Source of the DNA: Micromonospora sp. NBC_01796
GTDB taxonomy: Bacteria > Actinomycetota > Actinomycetes > Mycobacteriales > Micromonosporaceae
Length of the DNA stretch: 64,000 bases
Assembly (NCBI RefSeq): GCF_035917455.1
Contig: NZ_CP109078.1
Span: forward strand, 8,292,001-8,356,000
Direction of reading: 5' to 3'
Shown: piece after piece, positions 1 through 8,400 of the stretch
How the letters are laid out: every line of letters begins with the position of its first letter
Numbering within the stretch: the first letter of the stretch is position 1
The notes under the pieces: generated by a model
The model's database searches: none
Told to the model about the DNA's origin: nothing
Seen by the model: the letters and a program-made list of their open reading frames with translations, nothing else
Program-made: the position numbers and the translations under genes

Positions 1-313
1 GTGGTTGATCCGTGTCCGGACCCGGCACCCACTGCCGGTCCGGTGGCCGCAACGCCGCGTCTGTCACCTCCCGGCGCCGACGGGCGGCGTCGCTGCGGTA
101 CCGGTCGGTCAACCGGCGCGAGGCGACCGTGATCAACCAGCCCGGAGGATTGTCGGGTATGCCGTCCGTGGACCACTGGACGGCCGCCGCGAGCAGCGCG
201 TCCTGGACCGCGTCCTCGCACGTGTCGATGCCACCGTGACGCCGGACCAACGTGCCGAGAACCTGCGGCGCCAGCCGGCGGAGCAGATCGTTGACCTCGT
301 CATCGGTCTTCAT
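1..313 (-). CDS. ECF42-type RNA polymerase sigma factor, partial (runs off left edge)
   Basis: The first 104 codons of a leftward gene are visible; the rest lies outside the window. The peptide begins MKTDDEVNDLLRRLAPQVLG and continues through the sigma region 2 helix with EDAVQDALLAA, then GWLITVASRRLTDRYRSD. This is the N-terminal pattern of the large ECF sigma factors that carry a C-terminal TPR extension (ECF42), and it resembles the complete sigma factor at 3086-4315. The ATG at 313 is the only good start: the ATG just upstream in another register closes at once. A hairpin at 381-414 separates it from the SRPBCC gene. ECF42 genes often sit beside DGPF/YCII genes, but none is visible on this side. 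The C-terminal extension cannot be confirmed because it is cut. Confidence 0.8.
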   Translation of the reverse strand, partial: MKTDDEVNDLLRRLAPQVLGTLVRRHGGIDTCEDAVQDALLAAAVQWSTDGIPDNPPGWLITVASRRLTDRYRSDAARRRREVTDAALRPPDRQWVPGPDTDQP

Positions 314-380
314 CGTCCCATCATGCAACGCCCACGCGGGACTTCCCGGTCACCGACGCCGGTCTTCGTCCCGCCACCCG

Positions 381-414
381 GCCCGGCTCCGGCGGCTGGT
401 CGGCGGAGCCGGGC
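381..414 (-). terminator. GC-rich hairpin between SRPBCC gene and sigma gene
   Basis: A perfect 11-bp inverted repeat (GCCCGGCTCCG at 381-391, complement at 404-414) has a 12-nt loop and lies 10 nt past the stop of the SRPBCC gene. No T-run follows, as is common in actinomycetes. It probably ends or attenuates transcription before the sigma gene. Confidence 0.5.
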
Positions 415-423
415 TCGACGTCG

Positions 424-894
424 TCAGGAACTTCCCTCTTCGGCCTCGACGAGCCGGGCGAGATTTTCCAGCGCCATCCGCGTACCGGTCTCGTTGTCGG
501 CGGCGGGAATGCTGTCCGGCAGGCCCTCGTGCGCGATCCGCACCTCGGTTCCACCGTCCGCGTCGACCAGGGTGGTGGTCATCGTCATCGTGCCGCGCAG
601 CGCCGGGTCCGTGGTCTCGAACTCGAACACCTCGACCACCTGCTCGTCCGGCACGAGCCGGACGAAGTGCCCGTGGTACGTGTCGGTGTGCGCCGCCGAC
701 TTACCCACGCCGTCCGTGGTGTCGTACGTGAGCGAGACGCGGAACGAACCACCCTCTCTCGCCTCGAACTCGTGCACCTGGCTGCTCATGCCGACCGGAA
801 CCCGCCACTTCGCGATCGCGTGGGCGTCCAGCAGTGCCCGGTAGACGGCCGGACGTGAGGCCCGCACATGCTGCGATACGTACGTTGACTGCAT
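424..894 (-). CDS. SRPBCC (AHSA1/START-like) ligand-binding protein
   Basis: This 156-residue protein starts with the typical SRPBCC opening, in which a basic/aromatic strand (VSQHVRASRPAVYRALLDA) leads into a W-containing segment (AIAKWRVP). The fold then runs through EAREGGSFRVSLTY, GHFVRLVPDEQVVEVFEFE and ends at an amphipathic C-terminal helix (NETGTRMALENLARLVEAEE). Length and layout match the activator-of-Hsp90-ATPase-like subfamily, whose members bind hydrophobic ligands in a helix-grip cavity and are cytoplasmic. No catalytic residues can be assigned. It lies upstream of, and in the same direction as, the partial sigma gene, with a hairpin between. In actinomycetes such proteins are often paired with regulators, but a specific role here is not supported. 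Confidence 0.85.
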   Translation of the reverse strand: MQSTYVSQHVRASRPAVYRALLDAHAIAKWRVPVGMSSQVHEFEAREGGSFRVSLTYDTTDGVGKSAAHTDTYHGHFVRLVPDEQVVEVFEFETTDPALRGTMTMTTTLVDADGGTEVRIAHEGLPDSIPAADNETGTRMALENLARLVEAEEGSS

Positions 895-920
895 GGGTCG
901 AACCTAACGTCGGCGGATGG

Positions 921-2009
921 TCACGGGGTCACGGTCAGGCCGAGAAGTTCGAGGTAGTTGTCGACGAACAGGTCGCCCTTGATGTCCGAGGTGGGTCCGG
1001 CGCCGAGCACGCCGACCTCGGGTGCGTACGAGACACCGCCCTTGGGGCCGAGCGGGAGGACGATGGCGTCCGCCGCCGGCAGGTAGGTGGTCAGGTCGGT
1101 GCCGCCCCCGATCAGGGTCCGGATGTTGGCGGCCACCACCTCGGCGTGTTTCTGGGCGGCGCGGGCCATCTTCATCTCGGGTACCGCGGTGACGTCCCCG
1201 ATCGCGAACACGGTGTCCTGGCCGTGCAGCCGCAGCTCCGGTGTGACGACGAGCAGGTTGTCGGGCCGCCGGGCCGCCCGCAGGTCGGCGTCGAGATAGT
1301 CGGTGTCGGTACTCACCCCGTAGCAGGGGAACCAGATGTCCGCGGTGATCTCCGTACCGGATCCGGTGGTCACGGTGACGGTGGCCGCCCGACCCGGCTC
1401 CGACCGGGGCAGTTCCCGCAACGACGTACCGAGCAGGACCTCGACGCCCAGTTGGTCCAGTTGGGTGCGCAGGATCGAACGGAACTCGTCCGGAAAACGT
1501 CCGGAGACGAGATCCGTACCGGGGTCCACGACCGTGACGGTCTTCCCCGGCCACACCGACTTGATCTCGCCGGCGAACTCCAGCCCCACCGGTCCGGCGC
1601 CGAGGAGCAGGACCCGTCGGGCCCGGTGCAACGCGTCGCGGGTGGCCCCGAGCTTCGACCGGGCGGACGTACTGTCCTCCACATCCATCCTGGCCGGGTA
1701 CGGGTAGACCACGCCCGTGGCGAGCACGACGTAGTCGGCCCCGATCACCTCTCCGGAGCCGAGTTCGACGGCGGTCGCGGACACCCGGACCGCCCGGTCC
1801 CGGTGCACCCGTCCACGGGTCAGGAGCCGGTCGTACGGGAGGAAGATCCGATCCGCCCAGTCCGGGTCCACGGCCGCGCGCAACCCGGCGACGGTGTGCA
1901 CGAACGTGTCGCGGGGCTCGACCAGGACAACGTCGGCGACGTCGTCCAGCGCCTTCGCCACCGTGATGCCGCCGTACCCGCCGCCCACCACGACCACTGT
2001 TGGAACCAC
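921..2009 (-). CDS. NAD(P)/FAD-dependent oxidoreductase (NDH-2/AIFM2-like)
   Basis: This 362-residue two-dinucleotide-fold flavoprotein has an FAD-binding VVVVGGGYGG at its very N-terminus and a second Rossmann motif LLLGAGPVGLEFAGE near residue 150. The late FAD motif VFAIGDVTAV lies around residue 275. This is the pyridine nucleotide-disulfide oxidoreductase fold without a CxxxxC redox disulfide, as in type II NADH dehydrogenases and AIFM2/FSP1-like quinone reductases. Those enzymes pass electrons from NAD(P)H to a quinone. The GTG at 2009 is chosen because GGAGG lies 4-9 nt upstream and the glycine motif follows directly. There is no transmembrane helix. The gene is divergent from the MmyB-type regulator at 2154, an arrangement typical of that regulator family and its target oxidoreductases. 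The substrate is unknown. Confidence 0.88.
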   Translation of the reverse strand: MVPTVVVVGGGYGGITVAKALDDVADVVLVEPRDTFVHTVAGLRAAVDPDWADRIFLPYDRLLTRGRVHRDRAVRVSATAVELGSGEVIGADYVVLATGVVYPYPARMDVEDSTSARSKLGATRDALHRARRVLLLGAGPVGLEFAGEIKSVWPGKTVTVVDPGTDLVSGRFPDEFRSILRTQLDQLGVEVLLGTSLRELPRSEPGRAATVTVTTGSGTEITADIWFPCYGVSTDTDYLDADLRAARRPDNLLVVTPELRLHGQDTVFAIGDVTAVPEMKMARAAQKHAEVVAANIRTLIGGGTDLTTYLPAADAIVLPLGPKGGVSYAPEVGVLGAGPTSDIKGDLFVDNYLELLGLTVTP

Positions 2010-2141
2010 AGCACACCTCCGGGACGAATCACGAGGTGGCCCGGAAAGGCCACGCCCCCACCCTGGCGAGGCCCGCGACGACCAGGGAGTCCGAGCCGAG
2101 GGTGGTAGCGGTGGGGATACGATCCGATGACCGACTGCTGT

Positions 2142-2154
2142 TAGGTTCGGGACG
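2142..2154 (+). promoter_or_regulatory. Putative -10 element for a leaderless transcript of the MmyB-type regulator
   Basis: TAGGTT at 2142-2147 is followed by 6 nt and then the GTG start. There is no Shine-Dalgarno sequence in between. This TAnnnT-N6/7-GTG layout recurs at five other genes in the window and is the usual signature of leaderless actinobacterial mRNAs. Confidence 0.45.
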
Positions 2155-3008
2155 TGAGCGACAACGAGCTGGGTATGTTCCTGCGTATCCGCCGTGAGAC
2201 CGTGACGCCCGCCGAGGTGGGACTGCCCGCCGGACCCCGCCGCCGGACGCCGGGACTGCGCCGGTCGGAGGTCGCCGTGCTGGCCGGCGTCAGCGTCGAG
2301 TACGTCACCCGCCTCGAGCAGGGGCACGACCGGCGGCCGTCCGCCCAGGTGCTGTCGACCCTGGCCGACGCGCTCCGGCTGACCGGACGCGAACGCGTAC
2401 ACCTGCACCGCCTGGCCAAGGGGGTCGAGGGCGGTTTCACCTGCCGGGGCGACGCGGGACCGACGCGCACCGTACGACCCACCGTGCAGAGCCTGATCAA
2501 CCAGCTTGAGCCCGCGCCCGCCGTACTGCTCAACCACGTGAGCGAGATCCTCGTCTGCACCGCCGGTTACCAGCGGTTGGCGGGACCGGTCGGCCTGCTG
2601 GACGGAACACCACCGAACCTCGCCCGGTTCGTCTTCACCGACGACCGGGCCCGCTCCGCGTACCCGGACTGGGACCACGTCGCCGACGAACACGTCGCCG
2701 CACTGAAGCAGGGGCCGTTCCGGGCGGACCAGGCCGTGGCGGAGCTGGCGGACGAGTTGACCATCACCGCCGGGGAGTCGTTCACCCGCCGGGTGGGCAC
2801 CGTACCCGGGCTGCCGAGGTCCAGCGGGATCATGCGGCTGGTCCACCCCGAGGCCGGCGAGCTGCGGCTGGCCTACGAGACGCTCGAACTTCCGGTCGAC
2901 GACAACCAGCGGCTGATCGTGTACCTCCCCGCCGACCCGGCGACGACCGCCGCGCTCGACCGACTCGACCTACGAGGGTCACGCGCGCTGCGCGCCGTGG
3001 CCGGCTGA
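2154..3008 (+). CDS. XRE-family regulator with MmyB-like ligand-binding domain
   Basis: In this 284-residue protein, residues about 5-80 form a helix-turn-helix of the XRE type: LGMFLRIRRETVTP, then TPGLRRSEVAVLAGVSVEYV, with the signature YVTRLEQG. The R-R-T-P-G-L-R-R-x-E-V-A-x-L-A-G-V string is the hallmark of the MmyB-like family. The rest (about 105-280) matches the PAS-like C-terminal domain of that family, which is thought to bind a hydrophobic ligand (LLNHVSEILVCTAGYQRLAG, then FVFTDDRARSAYPDW). MmyB-like regulators in actinomycetes typically sit divergent from the oxidoreductase they control, as here with the flavoprotein at 921-2009. The GTG start appears leaderless. The ligand is not known. 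Confidence 0.92.
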   Translation: MSDNELGMFLRIRRETVTPAEVGLPAGPRRRTPGLRRSEVAVLAGVSVEYVTRLEQGHDRRPSAQVLSTLADALRLTGRERVHLHRLAKGVEGGFTCRGDAGPTRTVRPTVQSLINQLEPAPAVLLNHVSEILVCTAGYQRLAGPVGLLDGTPPNLARFVFTDDRARSAYPDWDHVADEHVAALKQGPFRADQAVAELADELTITAGESFTRRVGTVPGLPRSSGIMRLVHPEAGELRLAYETLELPVDDNQRLIVYLPADPATTAALDRLDLRGSRALRAVAG

Positions 3009-3023
3009 CAGACAGGACAAACC

Positions 3024-3089
3024 ATGACGCGGTACGCGACACCGATCGTGGACGGCACCGTCGGGGTGCGTCCACCGCTCCCACGGTGA
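3024..3089 (+). CDS. Possible 21-codon leader ORF coupled to the ECF42 gene
   Basis: An ATG at 3024, 7-10 nt after AGGAC, opens a 21-codon frame (MTRYATPIVDGTVGVRPPLP then R). Its TGA overlaps the GTG of the sigma gene by two bases (GTGA). Stop/start overlaps of this kind indicate translational coupling. No family match is recognised. It could be a true leader peptide, the remnant of a longer gene such as the DGPF/YCII partner usual for ECF42, or simply chance. Confidence 0.35.
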   Translation: MTRYATPIVDGTVGVRPPLPR

Positions 3090-4315
3090 CCTCGGTCGGT
3101 CGGGCGGTCGACGAGGCGCACCGCCGGGAGTGGGCCAACGTGCTCGCCGCGACGGTCCGCATCACCCGTGACCTGGACCTGGCTGAGGAGTGCGTCCAGG
3201 ACGCGTACGTCGCCGCGCTCGACGCGTGGACCCGTACCGGCGTACCGAGCAGTCCGGGTGCGTGGCTGACCACCGCGGCCAGGCACAAGGCGCTCGACGC
3301 GCTACGCCGGGCCGGCACCCTCCGGTCGAAGCTGCACCTGCTGGTGGAGCCGGTGCAGGCCGAGCCGGAGGTCGCCGACCCGGTCGACCACGACGACCCG
3401 CTACGCCTGGTCTTCCTCTGCTGTCACCCCGCGCTGGCGACCGAGGCCCAGGTCGCGCTGACCCTGCGGCTGGTCTGCGGCGTGTCCACCCCGGACATCG
3501 CGAGGGCCTTCCTCGTTTCCGAGACGACCATGGCGGCCCGGATCACCCGGGCGAAGAAGAAGATCACCACGGCCCGGATCCCTTTCCGGATGCCCCCGCC
3601 GGACGAACTGCCACAACGGCTGGACAGCGTCCTCACCACGATCCACCTGCTTTTCACCACCGGCCACACGGCACCGAGCGGACCCACCCTGACCAGGGAC
3701 GACATCGCCGGGCGGGCACTCGACCTGGCGCGTCTTCTGCGCGACCTGATGCCGGAGGAACGCGAGGTCCGGGGGCTGCTCGCGTTGCTGTTGGCCAACC
3801 ATGCCCGTCGGGCCACCCGTACCGGGGTGGACGGGCGCCTGCTGCTGCTCGAGGAACAGGACCGGTCGGCGTGGGACCGGCAGAGCATCGACGAGTCGCA
3901 CGAACTGGTCCTGGAAGCACTCCAGGGCGGGAGTCCCGGCCGGTTCGCCCTGCAGGCCGCCATCGCGGCCCTGCACGCCGCCGCGCCGACGTACGGCGAC
4001 ACGGACTGGGGCCAGATCCTGGTGTTCTACGACGAGTTGCTGCGGGCGTGGCCGTCGCCGGTGGTGGCGCTCAACCGGGCGGTGGCGGTGGCGATGGTCA
4101 GCGGACCGGCGACCGCGCTGGCCGAGGTCGACGCCCTGGACGACAGCGGATCCCTCGCCCGCTACCACTACCTGCCGGCGATCAGGGCCGACCTGCTGCG
4201 CCGGCTGGGGCGCAACGCCGAGGCCGCCGCCGAGTACGAGCGCGCCATCGCGTTGACCGACAACAACGCCGAACGGGACTTCCTGACCGGCCGTCTCGCC
4301 GAGACCGGACGCTGA
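3086..4315 (+). CDS. ECF42-type RNA polymerase sigma factor with TPR-like C-terminal extension
   Basis: This 409-residue protein is about twice the length of an ordinary ECF sigma factor. Region 2 is at about 15-80 (DLAEECVQDAYVAALDAW, then PGAWLTTAARHKALDALRR), and region 4 is at about 110-165 (ALTLRLVCGVSTPDIARAFL, then ARITRAKKKI). The remaining 240 residues contain the conserved DUF6596/TPR-like extension (LLFTTGHTAP, ILVFYDELLRAWPSPVVALN and a final AAAEYERAIALTDN-type TPR). In the ECF42 group this extension is needed for activity and takes the place of an anti-sigma factor; partner genes are usually DGPF proteins. None is present here except a 21-codon ORF that overlaps the GTG start. 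It lies 77 nt after the MmyB-type regulator gene and may be transcribed with it. Confidence 0.9.
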   Translation: MTSVGRAVDEAHRREWANVLAATVRITRDLDLAEECVQDAYVAALDAWTRTGVPSSPGAWLTTAARHKALDALRRAGTLRSKLHLLVEPVQAEPEVADPVDHDDPLRLVFLCCHPALATEAQVALTLRLVCGVSTPDIARAFLVSETTMAARITRAKKKITTARIPFRMPPPDELPQRLDSVLTTIHLLFTTGHTAPSGPTLTRDDIAGRALDLARLLRDLMPEEREVRGLLALLLANHARRATRTGVDGRLLLLEEQDRSAWDRQSIDESHELVLEALQGGSPGRFALQAAIAALHAAAPTYGDTDWGQILVFYDELLRAWPSPVVALNRAVAVAMVSGPATALAEVDALDDSGSLARYHYLPAIRADLLRRLGRNAEAAAEYERAIALTDNNAERDFLTGRLAETGR

Positions 4316-4491
4316 CCTGACCGGTCCGGTTGCCGCAGCGCTCCGCAGCCGATCGCCAGGCCGCCCCGCTGTACGTCGAACCGGTCGTCCTGGCAACCTC
4401 CGCCGGGAAAACGGGCACCACGACCAGCCGCCGATGGTGCATGATCTTGCGGGCACGATCATCGGATCGCGACAACGGGAGAGCGGCGAGC

Positions 4492-5676
4492 ATGACCTGC
4501 GCGACATGCGGTGTGGATGACGTCCCCAGCGGTGACGGCCACCGTTGCACGACCGACGTACGTCCGGTGCCGACGTACCGACCGGGCCGGGCGCCACTGA
4601 GCTGGCGGGTCCTGACCCTGGCATTCTTCGGTGTCGTCGCCGTGCACCTTGTCGCCACGATCGTCAACATCCTGCTGCTGGTGCAGGACTACCGGATGGT
4701 CAGGCGGCTGCAGACCGACCCGGACGGCGTCGATCCCAGCGAGATCACGGACCTGGTGCAGCGCGAGGCCGTTGGCTTTGCCGTGATCCAACTGATCTTC
4801 ATCGCCTACATCGCCGGCTACGTCGGCTGGTTCGTCCTCAGCCGAAAAACGGTGCAACGGTACGGCCGGGACCACAAGCCGGCGCTCACCCACTGGACCC
4901 TCACCGCCTGGCGGGTCGCGATCGTCGCGCTGGTCCTGTTCTCCATCGCCGTCGGCAGCAGGTCCACCCGGGCCGGCGAGGGCATCGACCTCGTCGCCGC
5001 CGCCGAAAACGACCGGTACGCGATCCTCGTCACCGCACTGCGGATCCCCATCGTCGGGCTCCTCGTCGCCGGCGTCTGCGTCGTGGCCCGCCGGATAGAC
5101 ACCATGGCCAGGAGCAGCCCGCCGCGCCCCGGCCGCTACCGACCGGAACCCTCCGACCTCGGCGCGTTGGCCCCGTCACCGACCCCGCAGCACCGGCAGG
5201 CCGGCGACGACGCCTTCTGGCAGGCGGTCGCGGACGCTACGGCACGATCCGAGGGACCACTACCGCTCCTGGAGGCGTGGGCCGACACGCCGCGCGCCCG
5301 TCGCTGGCACCTGCTCACCGATGTGTCCACGATCGCCGCCGTGCGCACCCGGCTGGCGCCGGCCGCCGGGGTGACCGTCTACGGTCAACCGCCGCGCGAT
5401 CCCGACGAGGTGACGCTGGGGCAGCTCGCCGACGAAGCCCGGCGGTTGCACGACGATCCGTCCTCGGGTGGGGCGGTCGGGCTCATCGAGGAGAGCGCCG
5501 GCGGCATGCTGCGCTTCGACCGGCTCACCTCCCAAGCCGCCCTGCTGGGCTGGCTGACCCGCGCCCGTTCGGCCAATCGGGTCGGCGTCTATCCGGCGCA
5601 CGCCAGCGCCGATCCCGTGGCGCTCAGTCCCGCTGGGACCGGCGCCGGTGTCCCCGCCCCGGGCGGTCAGCAGTAA
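4492..5676 (+). CDS. Multi-pass membrane protein of unknown function with N-terminal Cys motif
   Basis: This 394-residue protein begins MTCATCGVDD and carries a further HRC at residues 17-19, a possible small zinc ribbon. Four hydrophobic segments follow: about 40-62 (VLTLAFFGVVAVHLVATIV), about 95-118 (AVGFAVIQLIFIAYIAGYV), about 143-160 and about 182-205. The last 190 residues are hydrophilic and proline/alanine-rich, so they are probably cytoplasmic. The layout recalls DUF4328-type actinobacterial membrane proteins, but I cannot assign the family firmly. ATG 4492 is chosen because GGGAGAG lies 10-16 nt upstream; the same frame is open further upstream, but without a ribosome-binding site and through unlikely coding sequence. 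The gene stands alone between the sigma factor and the exporter operon. Confidence 0.7.
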   Translation: MTCATCGVDDVPSGDGHRCTTDVRPVPTYRPGRAPLSWRVLTLAFFGVVAVHLVATIVNILLLVQDYRMVRRLQTDPDGVDPSEITDLVQREAVGFAVIQLIFIAYIAGYVGWFVLSRKTVQRYGRDHKPALTHWTLTAWRVAIVALVLFSIAVGSRSTRAGEGIDLVAAAENDRYAILVTALRIPIVGLLVAGVCVVARRIDTMARSSPPRPGRYRPEPSDLGALAPSPTPQHRQAGDDAFWQAVADATARSEGPLPLLEAWADTPRARRWHLLTDVSTIAAVRTRLAPAAGVTVYGQPPRDPDEVTLGQLADEARRLHDDPSSGGAVGLIEESAGGMLRFDRLTSQAALLGWLTRARSANRVGVYPAHASADPVALSPAGTGAGVPAPGGQQ

Positions 5677-5726
5677 CCCGTCCCCCGTCGAGCAGTCCAC
5701 GCTTCTTGCAGAGTTCTGTTTATTAA

Positions 5727-5763
5727 TTGCGTCCTGTTGTCAGATTTTCTACGCTCGGCTCCG
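5727..5763 (+). promoter_or_regulatory. Promoter of ABC exporter operon (TTGCGT-N17-TACGCT), leaderless
   Basis: TTGCGT (5727-5732), a 17-nt spacer and TACGCT (5750-5755) are followed by only 7 nt before the GTG at 5763. No Shine-Dalgarno sequence lies between, so the mRNA probably begins at or next to the start codon. The surrounding 40 nt are unusually AT-rich for this genome. Confidence 0.55.
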
Positions 5764-6716
5764 TGACTGCTCCCCTCGTGGAGGCTGCCGGCCTCGTCAA
5801 GCGCTACCCGCCCCGCGACCGTCGATCCACGAGCTTCACCGCGGTCGACGGCATCGACTTCACCCTGCACCGGGGCCAGGCCTTCGGGTTCCTCGGCCCG
5901 AACGGGGCCGGCAAGTCCTCCACCATGCGGATGATCGCCTGCGTCTCCCCACCGACCGCCGGCACGCTGCGCGTACTCGGGATGGACCCGCGTACGGACG
6001 GGCGCCGGATCCGGGCCCGGCTGGGCGTCGTACCCCAGGACGACGCCCTGGACCGGGAGCTGACCGTACGGGAGAACCTGCTCATCTACGGCCGCTACTT
6101 CGGACTGCCGAAACAGGTCATCGCCGAACGTACCGACCGGCTGCTGGAGTTCGCCCAGCTCGACCAGCGCGCGGCGGAACGGGTCGAGTCACTCTCCGGC
6201 GGCATGCGGCGACGGCTCACCATCGCCCGGTCCCTCATCAACGAACCGGAGATCCTGCTGCTCGACGAGCCCACCACCGGGCTGGACCCGCAGGCCCGGC
6301 ACATCCTCTGGGACCGCCTGTTCCGGCTCAAGCAACAGGGGGTGAGCCTGATCCTCACCACCCACTACATGGACGAGGCCGAGCAGCTCTGCGACCGGCT
6401 GGTGGTGATGGACAAGGGACGGATCGTGGCGGAGGGCTCGCCCGCCGAGCTGATCGCCACCCACTCGACCCGGGAGGTCCTCGAACTGCGGTTCGGCACC
6501 GGCGAACAGGGCACCGCACTGGAGAAACTGCGCAACGAGGGCGTACGCGACCGGCTGGAGGAACTGCCCGACCGGCTGCTCTGGTACACCGGCGAGGGCG
6601 ACGCCGCGCTGGCCTCCGTACACCGGTTGGGTCTGCGACCGGTCACGGCCATGGTGCGACGGGCGAGCCTCGAGGACGTCTTCCTCGCCCTGACCGGCCG
6701 GACCCTGGTGGACTGA
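5763..6716 (+). CDS. ABC transporter ATP-binding protein (DrrA/NodI-like exporter)
   Basis: This 317-residue ATPase has Walker A GPNGAGKSS at about 45-53, the ABC signature LSGGMRRRL near 143 and Walker B ILLLDEPTTGLD near 165. The H-loop TTHYMDEAEQLCDRL follows at about 200. After about residue 225 it has the C-terminal extension ending in ASLEDVFLALTGR that is typical of the DrrA/CcmA/NodI group of drug and lipid exporters. The start is taken at GTG 5763, seven nt after the -10 element; an in-frame upstream start would sit inside the promoter. Two ABC-2 permeases follow with gaps of 1 and 10 nt, so this is a three-gene operon for a half-size exporter with two different membrane subunits. 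The substrate is unknown; export of an antibiotic or lipid is the usual role. Confidence 0.93.
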   Translation: MTAPLVEAAGLVKRYPPRDRRSTSFTAVDGIDFTLHRGQAFGFLGPNGAGKSSTMRMIACVSPPTAGTLRVLGMDPRTDGRRIRARLGVVPQDDALDRELTVRENLLIYGRYFGLPKQVIAERTDRLLEFAQLDQRAAERVESLSGGMRRRLTIARSLINEPEILLLDEPTTGLDPQARHILWDRLFRLKQQGVSLILTTHYMDEAEQLCDRLVVMDKGRIVAEGSPAELIATHSTREVLELRFGTGEQGTALEKLRNEGVRDRLEELPDRLLWYTGEGDAALASVHRLGLRPVTAMVRRASLEDVFLALTGRTLVD

Positions 6717-6717
6717 G

Positions 6718-7533
6718 ATGGCCACCGAAACCCTCGCCCCGCCGGTCGACGAAGCGACCACCGGCACCGGCATGGCGTTGCGGGCCTACCGGTACTGGAC
6801 GTTGCGCTACCGGCGGACCTGGCGCGGCACCATCGTCATCAGCGTCGCCAATCCCCTGCTGTTCCTGGTCGCGATGGGGCTCGGACTGGGCCGGCTGATC
6901 GGCCCGGACACGGCGGTCCTCGGCGGCGTCGGTTATCTCGCCTTCTTCGCGCCCGGCATGCTCGCCGCGGCGTCGATGCAGAACGGCATCATCGAGGCCG
7001 CCTTCCCGGTCGCCTGGAGTCGGCGGCCGGGCGGCGCCTACCCGGTCGCGGCCGGGACACCACTGGAGCCGGAGGACATCCTCCACGGCCACCTGCTGTT
7101 CATGACCCTGCGGGTCCTGACGAGCGCCGCCGCGTTCCTGGTGGTGATGGTCGCCTTCGGGGCCGCGATGTCCCCGCTGGTCGCGCTGGCCCTGCCGGCG
7201 GCCACCCTGACCGGGATGGCGTTCGCCCTCCCGTCGGCCGCCTGGGCGGTGACGCTGACCGACGTCGGACCGGTCGGGGGCGTCTTCAAGTGGGTCGTCA
7301 TGCCGCTCTACCTCTTCTCCGGCACCTTCTTCGCGGTCGAGCAGCTACCGGAGGCGCTGCGACCGGTCGTCTACGTCACGCCGCTGTGGCACGGCGTCGA
7401 ACTGTGCCGCACGCTGAGCCTCGGTACGGCCACCTGGCCGACCAGCCTGGTCCACATCGCCTACCTGGCAGCCCTGACCGGCGTCGGCTACCTCGTCGCC
7501 CGCCGCAACTACCGACGTCACCTGCACGCGTAG
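6718..7533 (+). CDS. ABC-2 type exporter permease 1
   Basis: This 271-residue integral membrane protein has about six hydrophobic helices (for example VISVANPLLFLVAMGLGLG and LRVLTSAAAFLVVMVAFGAA). It carries the ABC-2 signature region near the C-terminus, where a polar loop LPEALRPVVYVTPLWHGVEL precedes the last helices. In DrrB/NodJ-like subunits this TPLxHxxE/xL motif lies just before the final transmembrane segments. It begins one base after the ATPase stop (TGAGATG) and is followed 10 nt later by a second permease, so the complex is probably an ATPase dimer with a permease heterodimer. It acts in the cytoplasmic membrane. Confidence 0.9.
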   Translation: MATETLAPPVDEATTGTGMALRAYRYWTLRYRRTWRGTIVISVANPLLFLVAMGLGLGRLIGPDTAVLGGVGYLAFFAPGMLAAASMQNGIIEAAFPVAWSRRPGGAYPVAAGTPLEPEDILHGHLLFMTLRVLTSAAAFLVVMVAFGAAMSPLVALALPAATLTGMAFALPSAAWAVTLTDVGPVGGVFKWVVMPLYLFSGTFFAVEQLPEALRPVVYVTPLWHGVELCRTLSLGTATWPTSLVHIAYLAALTGVGYLVARRNYRRHLHA

Positions 7534-7543
7534 GGAGCCGACC

Positions 7544-8308
7544 GTGTCCTCCGCACACCTGATCGTCCTGCGCCACCTGTGGGTGCTGCGCCACGGGCGG
7601 CCGTGGAACCTCGTCGTGAACGGCATCTTCGAGCCGTTCCTCTACCTGCTCTCGGTCGGCATCGGCATCGGCCAGCTCGTCGACGACGGCGCGACCGGCG
7701 GAGCGACCACCCGGTACGCGGCCTTCGTCGCCCCGGCCCTGCTCGCCACCTCGGCGATGAACAGCGCCGTGAACGAGACCACCAACAACGCGTGGTGGCG
7801 GGTACGTTTCGACAAGCTCTACGACGCCATCGTGACCACCCCGATGCGGATCGCCGACATCGCGGTCGGTGAGATCGCCGCCTCGGTGCTCCGCAGCACC
7901 CTCTCGGCCACCTGCTTCTTCGTCGTCATCGTCGCGCTCGGCATGGTCCACTCGTGGTGGGCGGTGCTGGCCGTGCCGGCGGCGGTGCTGATCGCCTTCG
8001 CGTTCTCCGCCGCCGGGCTCGCCGCGGCGACCTACATCCGCGACCCGCACCACCACCAGTACCTGCAACTGTGCATGCTGCCGATGTTCCTGTTCGCGAC
8101 GACGTTCTACCCGCTGTCGGTCTATCCGACCGGGGTGCAGCCGGTGGTCGCGGCGCTCCCGCTCTACCAGAGCATCGAGCTGCTGCGGGGACTCACCACG
8201 GGTCACCTCGGGCTCGGCATGGTCGGGGCGACCGCGTACCTGCTGGTGATGGGGGTGGGCGGGGTGTGGCTGGCCAACCGCCGGTTGAGCGGGATGCTGC
8301 TGACCTGA
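7544..8308 (+). CDS. ABC-2 type exporter permease 2
   Basis: This 254-residue membrane protein is homologous in layout to the preceding gene. It opens with the ABC-2 N-terminal stretch (LRHGRPWNLVVNGIFEPFLY), has about six hydrophobic helices and keeps the C-terminal loop with LPLYQSIELLRGLTTG. It starts at GTG 7544 behind AGGGAG (7532-7537), 10 nt after the first permease. Having two distinct permease genes behind one ATPase is common in actinomycete drug exporters. It completes the operon 5763-8308; no regulator is directly attached, and the only regulatory feature visible is the leaderless promoter before the ATPase gene. Confidence 0.9.
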   Translation: MSSAHLIVLRHLWVLRHGRPWNLVVNGIFEPFLYLLSVGIGIGQLVDDGATGGATTRYAAFVAPALLATSAMNSAVNETTNNAWWRVRFDKLYDAIVTTPMRIADIAVGEIAASVLRSTLSATCFFVVIVALGMVHSWWAVLAVPAAVLIAFAFSAAGLAAATYIRDPHHHQYLQLCMLPMFLFATTFYPLSVYPTGVQPVVAALPLYQSIELLRGLTTGHLGLGMVGATAYLLVMGVGGVWLANRRLSGMLLT

Positions 8309-8400
8309 CCTCGGCACCGCCGACCCGTGACCAGGGGAAAGTGGGAGATGCCCGGCTAAACTCGGCGGGAAGTGGTTCTACCCAGGGCAGGTGAGCGCTG

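Noticed and set aside
834-2108. 424-codon plus-strand frame across the flavoprotein gene
   Set aside because: Low-complexity Arg/Gly/Pro product antisense to a gene with clear FAD motifs.
2010-2846. Upstream in-frame extension of the flavoprotein gene to position 2846
   Set aside because: It runs antisense through the MmyB-type regulator; GTG 2009 has a good ribosome-binding site and is followed at once by the FAD motif.
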